From Cytobacillus eiseniae (GTDB lineage Bacteria > Bacillota > Bacilli > Bacillales > Cytobacillaceae): DNA of 64,000 bases. The notes below the pieces were generated by a model. The model did no database searches and was not told the DNA's origin. It saw only the letters and a list, made by a program, of their open reading frames with translations. Of the stretch, positions 8,920-17,630 are shown piece by piece (the stretch's first letter is position 1; every line of letters begins with the position of its first letter). The translations under genes and the position numbers were made by a program. The stretch lies in contig NZ_JAGIKZ010000012.1 in NCBI RefSeq assembly GCF_017874625.1, positions 45,833 to 109,832 of the forward strand, written 5' to 3'.

Positions 8920-9483
8920 ATGAATATTGTTGACCTTGTAGACTCACAAATAATCGCTTCTGTTGTTGATGAAAAAGATTTAGACAGCGCCTGTCAATCA
9001 AAGCCAAATGTCGTGTTTTTATTAACTGGTGATTTATTAACTAGTGCTAACTACATTCAAAAGCTACAAGCTTATGGAAAAACAGTATTTCTTCACTTAG
9101 ATTTCATTGAAGGGCTATCTAATTCAAAATCTGCCGTTGAATATGTAGCTAAACACTTAAAACCGACCGGCATCATTACAACGAGAAGTCATGTTGTAAA
9201 GTATGCAAAGGAATTTGGTTTAGTCACTATTCAACGTATTTTTCTATTGGATGCAGCTGCCATTGAAAAAGGAATTGAAATGGTTAAGTCCTGCAATCCT
9301 AGTGCAGTCGAGATACTACCAGGGATTATGCCTAAAATTATTGATCAGCTTGTCAATCGCCTTCCACATCCAATCATTGCAGGGGGTCTCATCACTGAAA
9401 GAAAAGAAGTACTCTCAGCCTTAAAGGCAGGTGCACTCGCAGTTTCTGCTGGAGACCACTCCATGTGGAACTATGATTTATAA
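8920..9483 (+). CDS. glpP: Glycerol uptake operon antiterminator GlpP
   Basis: 187-residue TIM-barrel-like RNA regulator that, with glycerol-3-phosphate, prevents termination in glp leaders. The sequence follows the family throughout: SKPNVVFLLTGDLL, KTVFLHLDFIEGLSNSKSAV near residues 52-71, KPTGIITTRS, VEILPGIMPK and AGGLI near the C-terminus. AAAGGAG lies 9 bases before the ATG. It is divergent from glpD, whose leader carries the expected hairpins, and its last codons overlap the convergent HAD-IIA gene by 6 bases. Confidence 0.95.
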   Translation: MNIVDLVDSQIIASVVDEKDLDSACQSKPNVVFLLTGDLLTSANYIQKLQAYGKTVFLHLDFIEGLSNSKSAVEYVAKHLKPTGIITTRSHVVKYAKEFGLVTIQRIFLLDAAAIEKGIEMVKSCNPSAVEILPGIMPKIIDQLVNRLPHPIIAGGLITERKEVLSALKAGALAVSAGDHSMWNYDL

Positions 9484-10251
9484 TTGATCAATGTATTTCA
9501 CGCTATCTAATACATGCTTAGGCTTATGAATGGAAGCTTCTAATAGCTCTTTTGTCGTAATTCCGGTCATAACTAGCACAGATGACATCCCTGCTTCATT
9601 GCCCATTTTGATATCTGTTTCTAATCGATCACCAATCATGAAACATTGATTAACAGGCATTTTTAATACTTCTTTTAAAACATACTGAGCCGTAAGCTGT
9701 GATGGTTTTCCAGTCACCTGGAAAACAGACTCACCAGTAACAGCCTCTAACGCTCCAATCATTGCGGCGCAATCTGGAATCTCTCCTCCTTGAACAGGAC
9801 AAGTACGATCAGGATTCGTCGCGACAATTTTCGCACCGTTTTTCCAAGCTTGATAAGCATTATTTATTTTCTTATAGGTAAAGTCCCTATCCCAGCCTAA
9901 TACGACATAGGATACAGCATTCGGCTGGTCTGATAACTTTATTCCCTGCTCTCTGAGTTCATCCAGCAATGGCTCTTCACCAATACACATCACTTTTTCA
10001 TCCGGTTGTAAAACGGATTTTAAATAGAGTGCAGTAATATAATTGGAATTAATCACTTCCTCTAATTCTACCTGAATTCCTAGATCATTTAGCTTCTTGA
10101 CGTAGTCAGAACGTCTTGAAATCGATTTGTTTGTTAAAAAAACGACCTTATCTCCTCTTTTTTTTAGACGGCTAATCGCCTCTGGTACTCCATCAATCAC
10201 ATGTTCATCTACATAAATCGTCCCATCTAAATCAAATACATAGCCTTTCAC
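9478..10251 (-). CDS. HAD-IIA family phosphatase (NagD/PGP-like)
   Basis: 257-residue cytoplasmic HAD hydrolase. Motif I FDLDGTIYVDE (about 6-16, nucleophile Asp7), motif II FLTNKS near 39-44, motif III lysine region VTGKPS near 184 and motif IV MIGDRLETDIKMG near 206 are intact, with a C2 cap between II and III. The subfamily includes NagD, AraL and animal phosphoglycolate/glycerol-3-phosphate phosphatase. The GTG start has AGGAGG 9 bases upstream. It is the last gene of the ABC importer operon and faces glpP, so dephosphorylation of an imported glycerol or sugar phosphate is a sensible guess; the substrate is unproven. Confidence 0.85.
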   Translation of the reverse strand: MKGYVFDLDGTIYVDEHVIDGVPEAISRLKKRGDKVVFLTNKSISRRSDYVKKLNDLGIQVELEEVINSNYITALYLKSVLQPDEKVMCIGEEPLLDELREQGIKLSDQPNAVSYVVLGWDRDFTYKKINNAYQAWKNGAKIVATNPDRTCPVQGGEIPDCAAMIGALEAVTGESVFQVTGKPSQLTAQYVLKEVLKMPVNQCFMIGDRLETDIKMGNEAGMSSVLVMTGITTKELLEASIHKPKHVLDSVKYIDQL

Positions 10252-10272
10252 TTCAAGTTACCTCCTAATTTC

Positions 10273-11967
10273 CTACAAACGCTGCTTTTTCCCGATATAA
10301 TTCGCAAGTCCTTGAAGTACTAGAACTAAAGCTACTAATATGACGGACATGGCCGCTGCAGAATAATACTCTGCCCGAAGGATATTTTGAAAGATTGCTA
10401 AGCTCATAGGCGCCCATTCTGGTGGTGCAAGTAGAATCGAAATACTGGTTTCCTTAATAACAGTAATAAATACAAGAACAGACCCCGCTGCAATTCCCGG
10501 TAATAATAAAGGACCAATCACTGTAATCGCAGCTGTTAAAGGTGTTGCACCCAGATTAATTGCTGCTTCCTCAATATCTTGCTTAATTGCCCGCATCGCC
10601 CCCATTGTTGATCGAACCATATAAGGAAGACGACGAATGGTATAAGCAATAATTAATAAAATAGCTGTACCCGTCAATTGTAGAGGGGCAACATTAAATG
10701 TTTGAATTAACGCAATACCAAAAGCAATCCCTGGAACGACAAGTGGGATCGAAGTCATGAAATCCATTTTCGCTGAGTTTTGTCTTACAACGAAATAGGA
10801 AACAAATATTGCAATAATTACACTTAATACAAGTGCACCGATTGCCAAAATAACACTATTTTGGATATTCCCTAACGATGTTGAGAATATTGTTTGATAG
10901 TGTTTAAGTGTGTAGCCTGATGGGAGTAGATCCTTCCCCCAAGTTGTCGCTACTGACTGAAGCAATACAGATAACAATGCAAGCAGTGGTACTAATACAA
11001 TAAGAAAAGAGTAAACTGATAGAGATCGAGTCAATACTTTATTAGTCACCATTTTTTGTTGTTTCGGCTTTCCTGACACGGACCCATAATTCTTCCCTTT
11101 TGTCAGAATATGCTGTAGCCAGAAGAAAAATGCTGCAACGATAATCATAATGACTGTTAAAATTGCTGCTCCACCCCAGTTGAAGAAACCTGAAATTTCG
11201 CGATATGCTTCAACAACCATTAAGTTTAAATCTTTCGGTGCCAAAACGATCGGTGTGCCAAAATCTGAAAAGCTAACCGTAAATATTAACAGCGCACTTG
11301 AAATGATCCCTGGAATGGCTAAAGGAAATGTCACAAATATAAAAGTAAACCAATTTTTCGCTCCTAAATTTAGCGAAGCTTCTTCTAATGTCACATCACT
11401 TATTTTGAAGGCTGCAACAAGCGGCCAAAGAGCATATGGGAAAAAGAAAAATACTTGAACTAGAACGATACCAGTCATTGAATACGGATTGATTAACATT
11501 CCATCCCCACCGAGCAGTTCATAAAAATGAGTCACCCAGCCCGCACGACCGAACATAATAATAAAAGCGTATGCTGAGATAAAAGTAGGGATAATCAATG
11601 GAATAGTACATAAAGCTGAAATGGTTTTTTTGAAAGGCATATTTGTACGAGCAATTCCATAAGCCAGCGGAATACAAATTAAGATAACTAGAACCATAAC
11701 AACTAGAGCTAAGGACAAACTATTTTTCAACGAATCTAAATAACCTGCATTTGAAAATATTTGTCGATAATTATCAAGATTAATGGCTTTTAATTTTTCA
11801 ATACTTGAACTTAAAATGGCTGGATCTGTAAATGATCCAATAATATTAACAGGCTCATTTGTAAAGCTTATTAGAAAGACAGCAAGCAAAGGGATAAGTA
11901 GGAAGAGGCCAAAAAAGGCATAGATCAATATTTTAACTACGGAGAGACCATTAAACCTTGCCTTCAT
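10273..11967 (-). CDS. Fused two-domain ABC permease (AfuB/FbpB type)
   Basis: 564 residues with about 12 membrane segments in two halves. Each half carries a binding-protein-dependent permease EAA loop: EEASLNLGAKNWFTFIFVTF near 194 and EEAAINLGATPLTAAITVIG near 466. Fused permeases of this kind serve the Fbp/Afu/Phn importers annotated for iron, phosphonate or sugar phosphate. The start overlaps the ATPase stop by 4 bases (ATGA), so translation is coupled. An Afu-type organophosphate substrate is favoured here because of the HAD phosphatase and the GlpP-like leader. Confidence 0.88.
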   Translation of the reverse strand: MKARFNGLSVVKILIYAFFGLFLLIPLLAVFLISFTNEPVNIIGSFTDPAILSSSIEKLKAINLDNYRQIFSNAGYLDSLKNSLSLALVVMVLVILICIPLAYGIARTNMPFKKTISALCTIPLIIPTFISAYAFIIMFGRAGWVTHFYELLGGDGMLINPYSMTGIVLVQVFFFFPYALWPLVAAFKISDVTLEEASLNLGAKNWFTFIFVTFPLAIPGIISSALLIFTVSFSDFGTPIVLAPKDLNLMVVEAYREISGFFNWGGAAILTVIMIIVAAFFFWLQHILTKGKNYGSVSGKPKQQKMVTNKVLTRSLSVYSFLIVLVPLLALLSVLLQSVATTWGKDLLPSGYTLKHYQTIFSTSLGNIQNSVILAIGALVLSVIIAIFVSYFVVRQNSAKMDFMTSIPLVVPGIAFGIALIQTFNVAPLQLTGTAILLIIAYTIRRLPYMVRSTMGAMRAIKQDIEEAAINLGATPLTAAITVIGPLLLPGIAAGSVLVFITVIKETSISILLAPPEWAPMSLAIFQNILRAEYYSAAAMSVILVALVLVLQGLANYIGKKQRL

Positions 11968-13094
11968 ATGAGCAGTACCCTCCCATGATCAATCGATAGT
12001 TTCACCTTTCTGCCCTCTTCAAAAATGCTTATTCCAGATGAGTATGTAGTATCTACAATAATTTCTTGATCCCCAACTTTCATATCATATCTTACGGTTG
12101 GGCCTAAATAAGTAGACATTAATACAATTCCTTCTAACACATTTACTTCTTCTTTATTTACATCCGTATCATATGGCAAAACTTGTATATGCTCTGGACG
12201 AATAATAGCTTTAGCCTGTTTTTTTTCAATTGTATTTGTTGATTGCAGTAGGAAATTATCACCTTTTAATTTAATTGTTCCATTAATTTGTTCAACAATC
12301 TCCACATCTATAATATTTGATGTTCCTACGAAATCAGCGATAAATGGGGTAAGTGGATTACTATAAAGTTCTGTTGGTGTACCAATTTGAACAATATTTC
12401 CTTTATCCATAACAGCTACACGATCTGCCATACTCATCGCTTCTTCTTGATCATGTGTAACAAAAATTGTTGTAATCCCCAGATCTTGCTGAATTGTACG
12501 TATTGTATTACGCATCGAATGACGAAGCTTTTGATCAAGATTTGATAACGGCTCATCCATTAGCAAAACAGCTGGCTCCATAACTAGTGCTCGAGCTAAG
12601 GCAACACGTTGCTGTTGCCCTCCAGATAACTCGCTAGTTAATCGATCAGCATGCTGATCTAGTTCAACATATTTTAAAATCTTCATTACTTTTTCTTGGA
12701 TGTCCTTCGGTGTTCGCCCCAAACGCTTGGATAATAGACGTGCGTAGATACCTAATTGCTTAACCGGATTACTTGCATTTAACTGCTTAATATTCAAACT
12801 ATAAGCTACATTATCAAAAACATTCATATGTGGAAATAACGCATAACTTTGAAAGACCATCCCACAATTTCTACGATTAGCAGGAATTTTCTCTACTTCT
12901 TTCTCGCCGATTTTGATCTTACCTGATGTAGGTTGCTCAAACCCTGCTATGCATCGCATTGTCGTTGTTTTTCCACAACCCGAAGGTCCCAAGAGAGCAA
13001 AAAATTCGCCCTCTTGAATTTCAAGGTTTATATCGTGGAGTGCAGTAAATTCACCAAACTGTTTTGTCATCTTTTCAATAATTACTGAACCCAT
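11964..13094 (-). CDS. ABC transporter ATPase (AfuC/FbpC/PhnT type)
   Basis: 376-residue importer ATPase. Walker A GPSGCGKTTT lies near 37-46, the Q loop FQSYALFPHM near 82, signature LSGGQQQRVALARAL near 156, Walker B LLMDEP and the H loop FVTHDQEEA follow. The C-terminal TOBE region (about 270-376) is typical of the CUT1/Fbp ATPases and includes the RPEHIQV motif. About 25 extra residues after the Q loop (LNASNPVKQLGIYARLLSK region) are a subgroup insert. It lies between the binding protein and permease genes in one operon. Confidence 0.9.
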   Translation of the reverse strand: MGSVIIEKMTKQFGEFTALHDINLEIQEGEFFALLGPSGCGKTTTMRCIAGFEQPTSGKIKIGEKEVEKIPANRRNCGMVFQSYALFPHMNVFDNVAYSLNIKQLNASNPVKQLGIYARLLSKRLGRTPKDIQEKVMKILKYVELDQHADRLTSELSGGQQQRVALARALVMEPAVLLMDEPLSNLDQKLRHSMRNTIRTIQQDLGITTIFVTHDQEEAMSMADRVAVMDKGNIVQIGTPTELYSNPLTPFIADFVGTSNIIDVEIVEQINGTIKLKGDNFLLQSTNTIEKKQAKAIIRPEHIQVLPYDTDVNKEEVNVLEGIVLMSTYLGPTVRYDMKVGDQEIIVDTTYSSGISIFEEGRKVKLSIDHGRVLLI

Positions 13095-13117
13095 TTATAT
13101 TCCTCCTACTTTCTTAC

Positions 13118-14152
13118 TTACTGAAACTTATCCTTCCACTCATTACGTACACGATCATAATTTTCATTAACCCAATCAATATCCAAATCAACTGCAACCT
13201 CTTTTACTTTATCAATTGATAATGGTGTTTTTGATTCAACCTCTGGGTTGATTGGAATGTGATACCAGTCCGCCATAATTTGTTGTGCCTCTTTAGAAAG
13301 TAAGAAATCAATGAACTTTTTGCCTCCTTCAGCATTTGGAGCACCTTCAATTAATGTTGCTGGGTTTACAAGAACTGGCGTTTTATCTGGTACAATGAAA
13401 TCAACTGTCTCACCTTTAGCCTTTTGCTCATAAGCCATAAAGTCAAAACCAATTCCAATATGGGCTTCTCCCATTGCTACCGCCTTCGTTGGAGCTGATC
13501 CAGAATCTGGTGTAGAGTTTGCTTGTTCTACTAATTTCTCAAAATACTCCCATGCCTTATCTTCACCTTGTCGCATCATTTGGTCCATAACCATAAGTGT
13601 CGCTGTTCCAGATGCTGCTGGGTTCGGGAATTGAATTTTCCCCTCCCACTTCGGATCTAATAAATCTTCCCACGTTTTTGGTGCTTCTTCTTCTGAAACA
13701 AGTTCTGGATTATACGAAAAACCAAGTACAAAAATTTCTACTCCAACATATTTGCCATCTTCATGCTTCAATTTGATTCCATTTTCAGTAATATCCCAGT
13801 CAGCTGCAAAATCAGGGATATAAGATGCTAGAATGCCTCTGTCTACCGCAGCTTCAAAAGGCAAAATCCCTCCACCGCCATACCAAACATCCGCTTTCGG
13901 ATTTTCCTTTTCTGCTAGCATCTGATTGACTAAAACATTCGTTCCAGCATAGTGAACATCTACATTTCCACCATTTACTTCCTCATACTTTTTTGCTAAT
14001 TCCTTTGTAAAATCTGGTGTTTCAGGTGAATATAAAGTAATTCTTTTACCATCTCCTTCACCGCTGCCGCCTGATTTTTCTCCAGCACATCCCGCTAACA
14101 TTCCAACAGCAAGTAACATGGCACCAGTGAATTTAAACATCTTTTTCATCAA
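13118..14152 (-). CDS. Solute-binding lipoprotein (AfuA/PhnS-like)
   Basis: 344-residue lipoprotein. The signal peptide with lipobox MLAGC places the lipidated Cys at 22, followed by a Gly/Ser linker. The mature part resembles type-2 periplasmic proteins of the Fbp/Afu/2-aminoethylphosphonate group: ITLYSPETPDFTKELAKKYE, AEKENPKADVWYGGGG and a late VNPATLIEGAPNAEGGKKF. Family annotations as iron carriers are often loose; AfuA of Actinobacillus binds hexose phosphates. It is the first gene of the operon and has a 100-base leader with a terminator. The exact ligand cannot be read from sequence. Confidence 0.88.
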   Translation of the reverse strand: MMKKMFKFTGAMLLAVGMLAGCAGEKSGGSGEGDGKRITLYSPETPDFTKELAKKYEEVNGGNVDVHYAGTNVLVNQMLAEKENPKADVWYGGGGILPFEAAVDRGILASYIPDFAADWDITENGIKLKHEDGKYVGVEIFVLGFSYNPELVSEEEAPKTWEDLLDPKWEGKIQFPNPAASGTATLMVMDQMMRQGEDKAWEYFEKLVEQANSTPDSGSAPTKAVAMGEAHIGIGFDFMAYEQKAKGETVDFIVPDKTPVLVNPATLIEGAPNAEGGKKFIDFLLSKEAQQIMADWYHIPINPEVESKTPLSIDKVKEVAVDLDIDWVNENYDRVRNEWKDKFQ

Positions 14153-14180
14153 AAATCCCCCTTAGACTATTTTTGGCAAA

Positions 14181-14247
14181 GAAAAAATGAATGCTAAATA
14201 GCAACACTCCAGGATTTCTCCGAAAGCGCTCCCATTTAGGCATTCAT
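14181..14247 (-). terminator. Leader terminator of the AfuABC-like operon
   Basis: Minus-strand RNA ATGAATGCCTAAAT pairs with ATTTAGCATTCAT (one bulged base), with an imperfect inner stem AGCGCU/AGUGUU, then U5. It lies between the predicted transcription start and the binding-protein gene, so it must be bypassed for expression. Confidence 0.75.
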
Positions 14248-14262
14248 CTCAGGTTCTCTGCC
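14239..14262 (-). promoter_or_regulatory. Candidate GlpP antiterminator hairpin in the importer leader
   Basis: GGCA (5') and UGCC (3') enclose a purine-rich loop GAGAACCUGAGAUGAA. Like the glpD leader element (8810-8833) it shares CAGAGAA and UGAGA, and its 3' arm is part of the terminator stem. The closing pairs differ between the two leaders yet stay complementary. Confidence 0.5.
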
Positions 14263-14279
14263 TTTTATACTTGTTTATA

Positions 14280-14308
14280 AGTATAGTAGACAGAATTCAA
14301 TTAATCAA
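14280..14308 (-). promoter_or_regulatory. SigA-type promoter of the AfuABC-like operon
   Basis: On the minus strand, TTGATT (14303-14308) is followed after 17 bases by TATACT (14280-14285). The start would fall near 14272, just before the leader hairpins. Confidence 0.65.
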
Positions 14309-14340
14309 TATGAAAATTATAAAAATTTAAATTTTTATGA

Positions 14341-14712
14341 ATATTAGATTTCACCCTTTTAGTAACATATCTTGATTTCGGAGGTATTTTACAAGACAAT
14401 ATGCAAGAGGCAGATTTAAGTACGGTGGCCATGCAAGAATTCCAACAAGTAGTTAGCACAATTGCTACATCTGATTCTTCATCGGAAATGGGTCATGCTA
14501 GTTTAATAGAGAAAATCCAAGATCCAACATTAAAATACATCATCCAATCAAGTGTTGATCAAATTACAATAATGGCTGCAACAGATGGTTATGATGGATT
14601 ATTCTATTCAACCGTCATCATCGCAATAATTATCGTGCTATTATCAATTATTTTAAAACCGATTCGAATGAAAAGCCTACAGAAAAATGATGCTAGTGAT
14701 AGTATCCTTTAG
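14341..14712 (+). pseudogene. C-terminal relic of a DHA2 (14-TM) MFS drug transporter
   Basis: The frame is open from 14341, about 20 codons before the first ATG at 14401, and reads GGILQDNMQEADLST, then a long extracellular loop and one final membrane helix (FYSTVIIAIIIVLLSIILK). This is the layout of the last part of EmrB/QacA-type transporters. A GGAGG near 14383 sits 14 bases before that ATG and lies inside the coding frame, so it is unlikely to be a real start. The N-terminal 350 or so residues are gone. Confidence 0.6.
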
Positions 14713-14717
14713 ACTGC

Positions 14718-14760
14718 AAAAAACAATCAGTGGAAATTAGAAAATCCCCACTGATTGTTT
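14718..14760. terminator. Bidirectional terminator between the MFS relic and the hydrolase
   Basis: Perfect 13-bp stem AAACAATCAGTGG / CCACTGATTGTTT (14721-14733 with 14748-14760). On the minus strand it is followed by T6. It serves the hydrolase gene, whose stop touches it. Confidence 0.8.
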
Positions 14761-15806
14761 CACTTTATTCGATTCGAGAAATTAACCATAATATTAATAA
14801 ATTCATCTGGCTTTTCAAAATGAATATCATGTCCTGACTTAATCGTAATCATTTCATTGTCTTCAATTAAGCTGTGTACCTTTTTGGCATTTTCATCGCT
14901 ATTTGCAGCATATAACACCCCATCTTTGCCATAAATCGTAGCAGCCTTAATATAAACAGAAGGTAATTTAATATTTGCTAAAGTTTCTTCTTGATTCAAG
15001 CCTTCAAACCATGAGCCTGTATAAAAAGTCTCTGCAAAATCCAAATCAAAATTGTCTAAATAGATGGTCCCATGAATCCAAGCATAGGGAACATACCACA
15101 GTTTTAATGCCTTACCTGGATGTTTTTCTCGGTAATTTCTCGTACTTTTAGCTACAATCGATCGTAAATTTCCAAATAGCCCCCAAAAATAGCTGTTCTC
15201 CATATAATATTCGACGTAATCATCCACTTCTGTTTGACTTTTAAAGTTATGAACAATCTCAAAGCTATCTTTCCATACAAAGGTATTCTGCATTTCTTCT
15301 GGCTCCACATTAAAAAATGGTGGATCCTCTAAAACAACCCCTAATACTTCCTCAGGCGCATTGGCTGCAATCAATGCAGCCAATATTCCTCCTGAAGAAT
15401 GCCCTGATACGATTACAGGCTCACCAATTATATTTTTTATAAACCCCAAAAAATCTTGTCCCATTGAAACAGCTGTATATTTCATAACATCATGACTGGA
15501 TTTACCATGGCCATGACAATCAATAGCAAAGACATGATAATACATGGACAGCTTCGGCAATACTCGTGCATAATCTTCCCATTGCATACTCTGGCCATGG
15601 ATTAATAAAAGTGCGGGTCCATGATCCGGTCCCTCAGCATAGTTTAGCACTGTCCCATTATCCAATCTCGCCTGCTTTTCTTCAAAGCCAGCATGAAATG
15701 TTCGCTTCAAAGGCTTTTTATCATAATGCAGATTATTATAAGCATAGATGAAAAGAAAAATAGCAAAAGCTACACCCATTACAATTAAACTAAGCAACAA
15801 TATCAT
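14760..15806 (-). CDS. Membrane-anchored alpha/beta hydrolase
   Basis: 348 residues. An N-terminal hydrophobic helix (about 2-22) without a lipobox or clear cleavage site suggests membrane anchoring. The hydrolase domain has the oxyanion region LLIHGQSMQWEDY near 67-79, nucleophile elbow GHSSGG with Ser137, and a late SGHDIHFEKP that supplies the catalytic His. A lid region rich in aromatic residues follows the elbow. The substrate is unknown; esterases, lipases and haloperoxidase-like enzymes share these motifs. It stands alone with its own terminator. Confidence 0.85.
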   Translation of the reverse strand: MILLLSLIVMGVAFAIFLFIYAYNNLHYDKKPLKRTFHAGFEEKQARLDNGTVLNYAEGPDHGPALLLIHGQSMQWEDYARVLPKLSMYYHVFAIDCHGHGKSSHDVMKYTAVSMGQDFLGFIKNIIGEPVIVSGHSSGGILAALIAANAPEEVLGVVLEDPPFFNVEPEEMQNTFVWKDSFEIVHNFKSQTEVDDYVEYYMENSYFWGLFGNLRSIVAKSTRNYREKHPGKALKLWYVPYAWIHGTIYLDNFDLDFAETFYTGSWFEGLNQEETLANIKLPSVYIKAATIYGKDGVLYAANSDENAKKVHSLIEDNEMITIKSGHDIHFEKPDEFINIMVNFSNRIK

Positions 15807-15862
15807 TAGAATCTTCCCAACCTTTTTTACTGCAATAATTTCTTAATGTCCATTCGATTCTT

Positions 15863-16291
15863 TTAATCCGTATTCTCTTCAGCCATTGAGACAGCTTCAA
15901 TAAAATGGATTAATTTATCTTTTTGTACTAAAGCGAGTCCTTGCGCTTCATCTCCTAAAACCATCAGACTGTCACCTGCATAAATCTTAAAAATCTCTCT
16001 GGCTCTTTTAGGAATCACAATCTGTCCTCGTTCACTCACTTTCACAAACCCGAATAGATGCTTTCCCTTCGGCTGGATTCCTCCCACCTCTTCATCTTCC
16101 GCATGTTTTACTAAATCATCCAATGTAACGTCATAAAGCTCAGCTAAGGCGATGCAATTATTAATATCAGGTACGGTGATGCCCTTTTCCCACTTTGCAA
16201 CTGCCTGTCTTGAAACACCCATTCGATCAGCTACTTCTTCTTGAGTATATTTATGTGATTGACGCAACATTTTTAAGTTCGTACTGATCAT
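15863..16291 (-). CDS. XRE-type regulator with C-terminal AbrB (SpoVT/MazE-like) domain
   Basis: About 142 residues. The N-terminal lambda-repressor-like HTH (YTQEEVADRMGVSRQAVAKW, near 15-34) is fused to a swapped-hairpin AbrB domain (VKVSERGQIVIPKRAREIFK near 83-102, then GDSLMVLGDE). Two DNA-binding domains in one chain are seen in a known Bacillus group of transition-type regulators. I use ATG 16291, which has AGAAGGG 9 bases upstream, rather than a TTG at 16300. Targets cannot be read; it is close to, but not clearly in an operon with, the alpha/beta hydrolase. Confidence 0.85.
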   Translation of the reverse strand: MISTNLKMLRQSHKYTQEEVADRMGVSRQAVAKWEKGITVPDINNCIALAELYDVTLDDLVKHAEDEEVGGIQPKGKHLFGFVKVSERGQIVIPKRAREIFKIYAGDSLMVLGDEAQGLALVQKDKLIHFIEAVSMAEENTD

Positions 16292-16856
16292 ACACTTCAA
16301 ACCCTTCTATGCTCTATTATAATTGCAGGGTACTCCATAATACACCAACTGAAAATAACATGAAAGGTTACTCTTCATATACATTTAATAAGTTGCCCAT
16401 ATTATTAGATTAAGGATTAAATCAGCTAATCTGATATAGAATATTTTTATCAACATCCAAATTTAATCAATTAAAATGATACGAAACTGGATAATCAAAT
16501 CAATCTTTTTATTTTACCTTTACATCACTTTGAAATACTTTTATACGAATCTATTAGAAGTGAGAGTGGGAAGAATGCAAATTCAATATTAATTGTGAAG
16601 AGATTTTTTACTAAGATCATACAAAAATATGAGGTTAAAGCCACCGGGTATAATAATAGAAGAATAAAGAAGAACAAATTGTGTAAGGGATACGAAAAGA
16701 CCGGTGGATTTAATAGAAAATGTTTGGTTGATATGAAGTGTGAGCTGAGCAATTAATGAATACCAAGTGTAGGGTGAAAAATAGAACATATTGAAAGTGT
16801 GATAAACACTCTAAACTATATTAGAGAGGTATCCCTCCCTTTTCCTTCACCACAGA
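16292..16856. other. Gene-poor interval
   Basis: About 560 AT-rich bases between the XRE-AbrB gene and the ABC permease. A minus-strand frame at 16589-16789 (66 codons, starting MFYFSPYTWYSLIAQLTL) is hydrophobic enough to be part of a membrane protein, possibly a relic, but has no convincing ribosome site. Nothing else was recognised. Confidence 0.4.
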
Positions 16857-17630
16857 TTATTCTTTTTTTCTTCGTTTGAATATAGCACCAGAAATTATAA
16901 AGCTAATAATCAATAAAGATCCGAACCAAAAAATGGTTAACCATCCATTGTTATCAATTGGTGTGCCAATTAGAAGACCACGTAATGTTTCGATCAGTGG
17001 AGTCATTGGCTGGTTGTCTGCAAATGCTTGGAGCCATACTGGCATCGTCTCGGTAGGGACAAATGCACTGCTAATATATGGTAAGAATAACATCGGAAAT
17101 GTTGCCGCATTAGCTGTTTCCACGCTTTTCATGATTAAACCAATTGCAACAAATAGCCAATTGAGAGATAACATGAATAGGGAGAGGAGTCCAATTACAC
17201 CAAGCCAGTCTAAAAACCCTGCATTTGGCTGGAAACCAATGAGAAGGGCTACAAGAAAAATAACGGTTGTAGCAATCACATTACGAATGAATCCTCCAGT
17301 TACATGACCGATCATTAAGGATGAAGGTAGAAGAGGCATGCTGCGAAGGCGCTCAAACAATCCACCCACCATATCCTGTGTCACACTTATCGCTATCAAT
17401 GAACTCCCAAAGCCTGCGCATGTGATAATCACTCCAGGAACAACATAATTTACATAGTCAGTCCCCGTTTGAATCGCACCTCCAAAAATATAGACAAACA
17501 TGACCATGATAGCAACTGGCAGTCCGATAGCCATTAGTAGAGATTCTGGCTCACGGAAAATATGCTTTAAGCTTCGTTGTGACATTGTCCAGCCATCTGT
17601 TATGGACCAATAAAGGTTTGATTTACGCAT
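16857..17630 (-). CDS. ABC-2 type exporter permease (DrrB family)
   Basis: 257 residues with six hydrophobic segments and an N-terminal amphipathic stretch. LPVAIMVMFVYIFGG, GVIITCAGFGSSLIAIS and the conserved FERLRSMPLLPSSLMIGHV coupling helix are typical of DrrB/ABC2 permeases. The gene overlaps the end of the ATPase gene by 8 bases. The pair should form an efflux system for a hydrophobic drug or antibiotic, under a TetR regulator. The substrate is unknown. Confidence 0.88.
   Translation of the reverse strand: MRKSNLYWSITDGWTMSQRSLKHIFREPESLLMAIGLPVAIMVMFVYIFGGAIQTGTDYVNYVVPGVIITCAGFGSSLIAISVTQDMVGGLFERLRSMPLLPSSLMIGHVTGGFIRNVIATTVIFLVALLIGFQPNAGFLDWLGVIGLLSLFMLSLNWLFVAIGLIMKSVETANAATFPMLFLPYISSAFVPTETMPVWLQAFADNQPMTPLIETLRGLLIGTPIDNNGWLTIFWFGSLLIISFIISGAIFKRRKKE

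Noticed and set aside
14181..14262. Glycine riboswitch before the importer operon
   Set aside because: GGCAGAGAACC resembles the end of the gcvT riboswitch, but the leader is only about 100 bases and lacks the aptamer core; the likeness to the glpD leader is a better explanation.
16525..16789. Two overlapping hydrophobic frames
   Set aside because: No ribosome site or family likeness; at best a relic, so noted only within the gene-poor interval.
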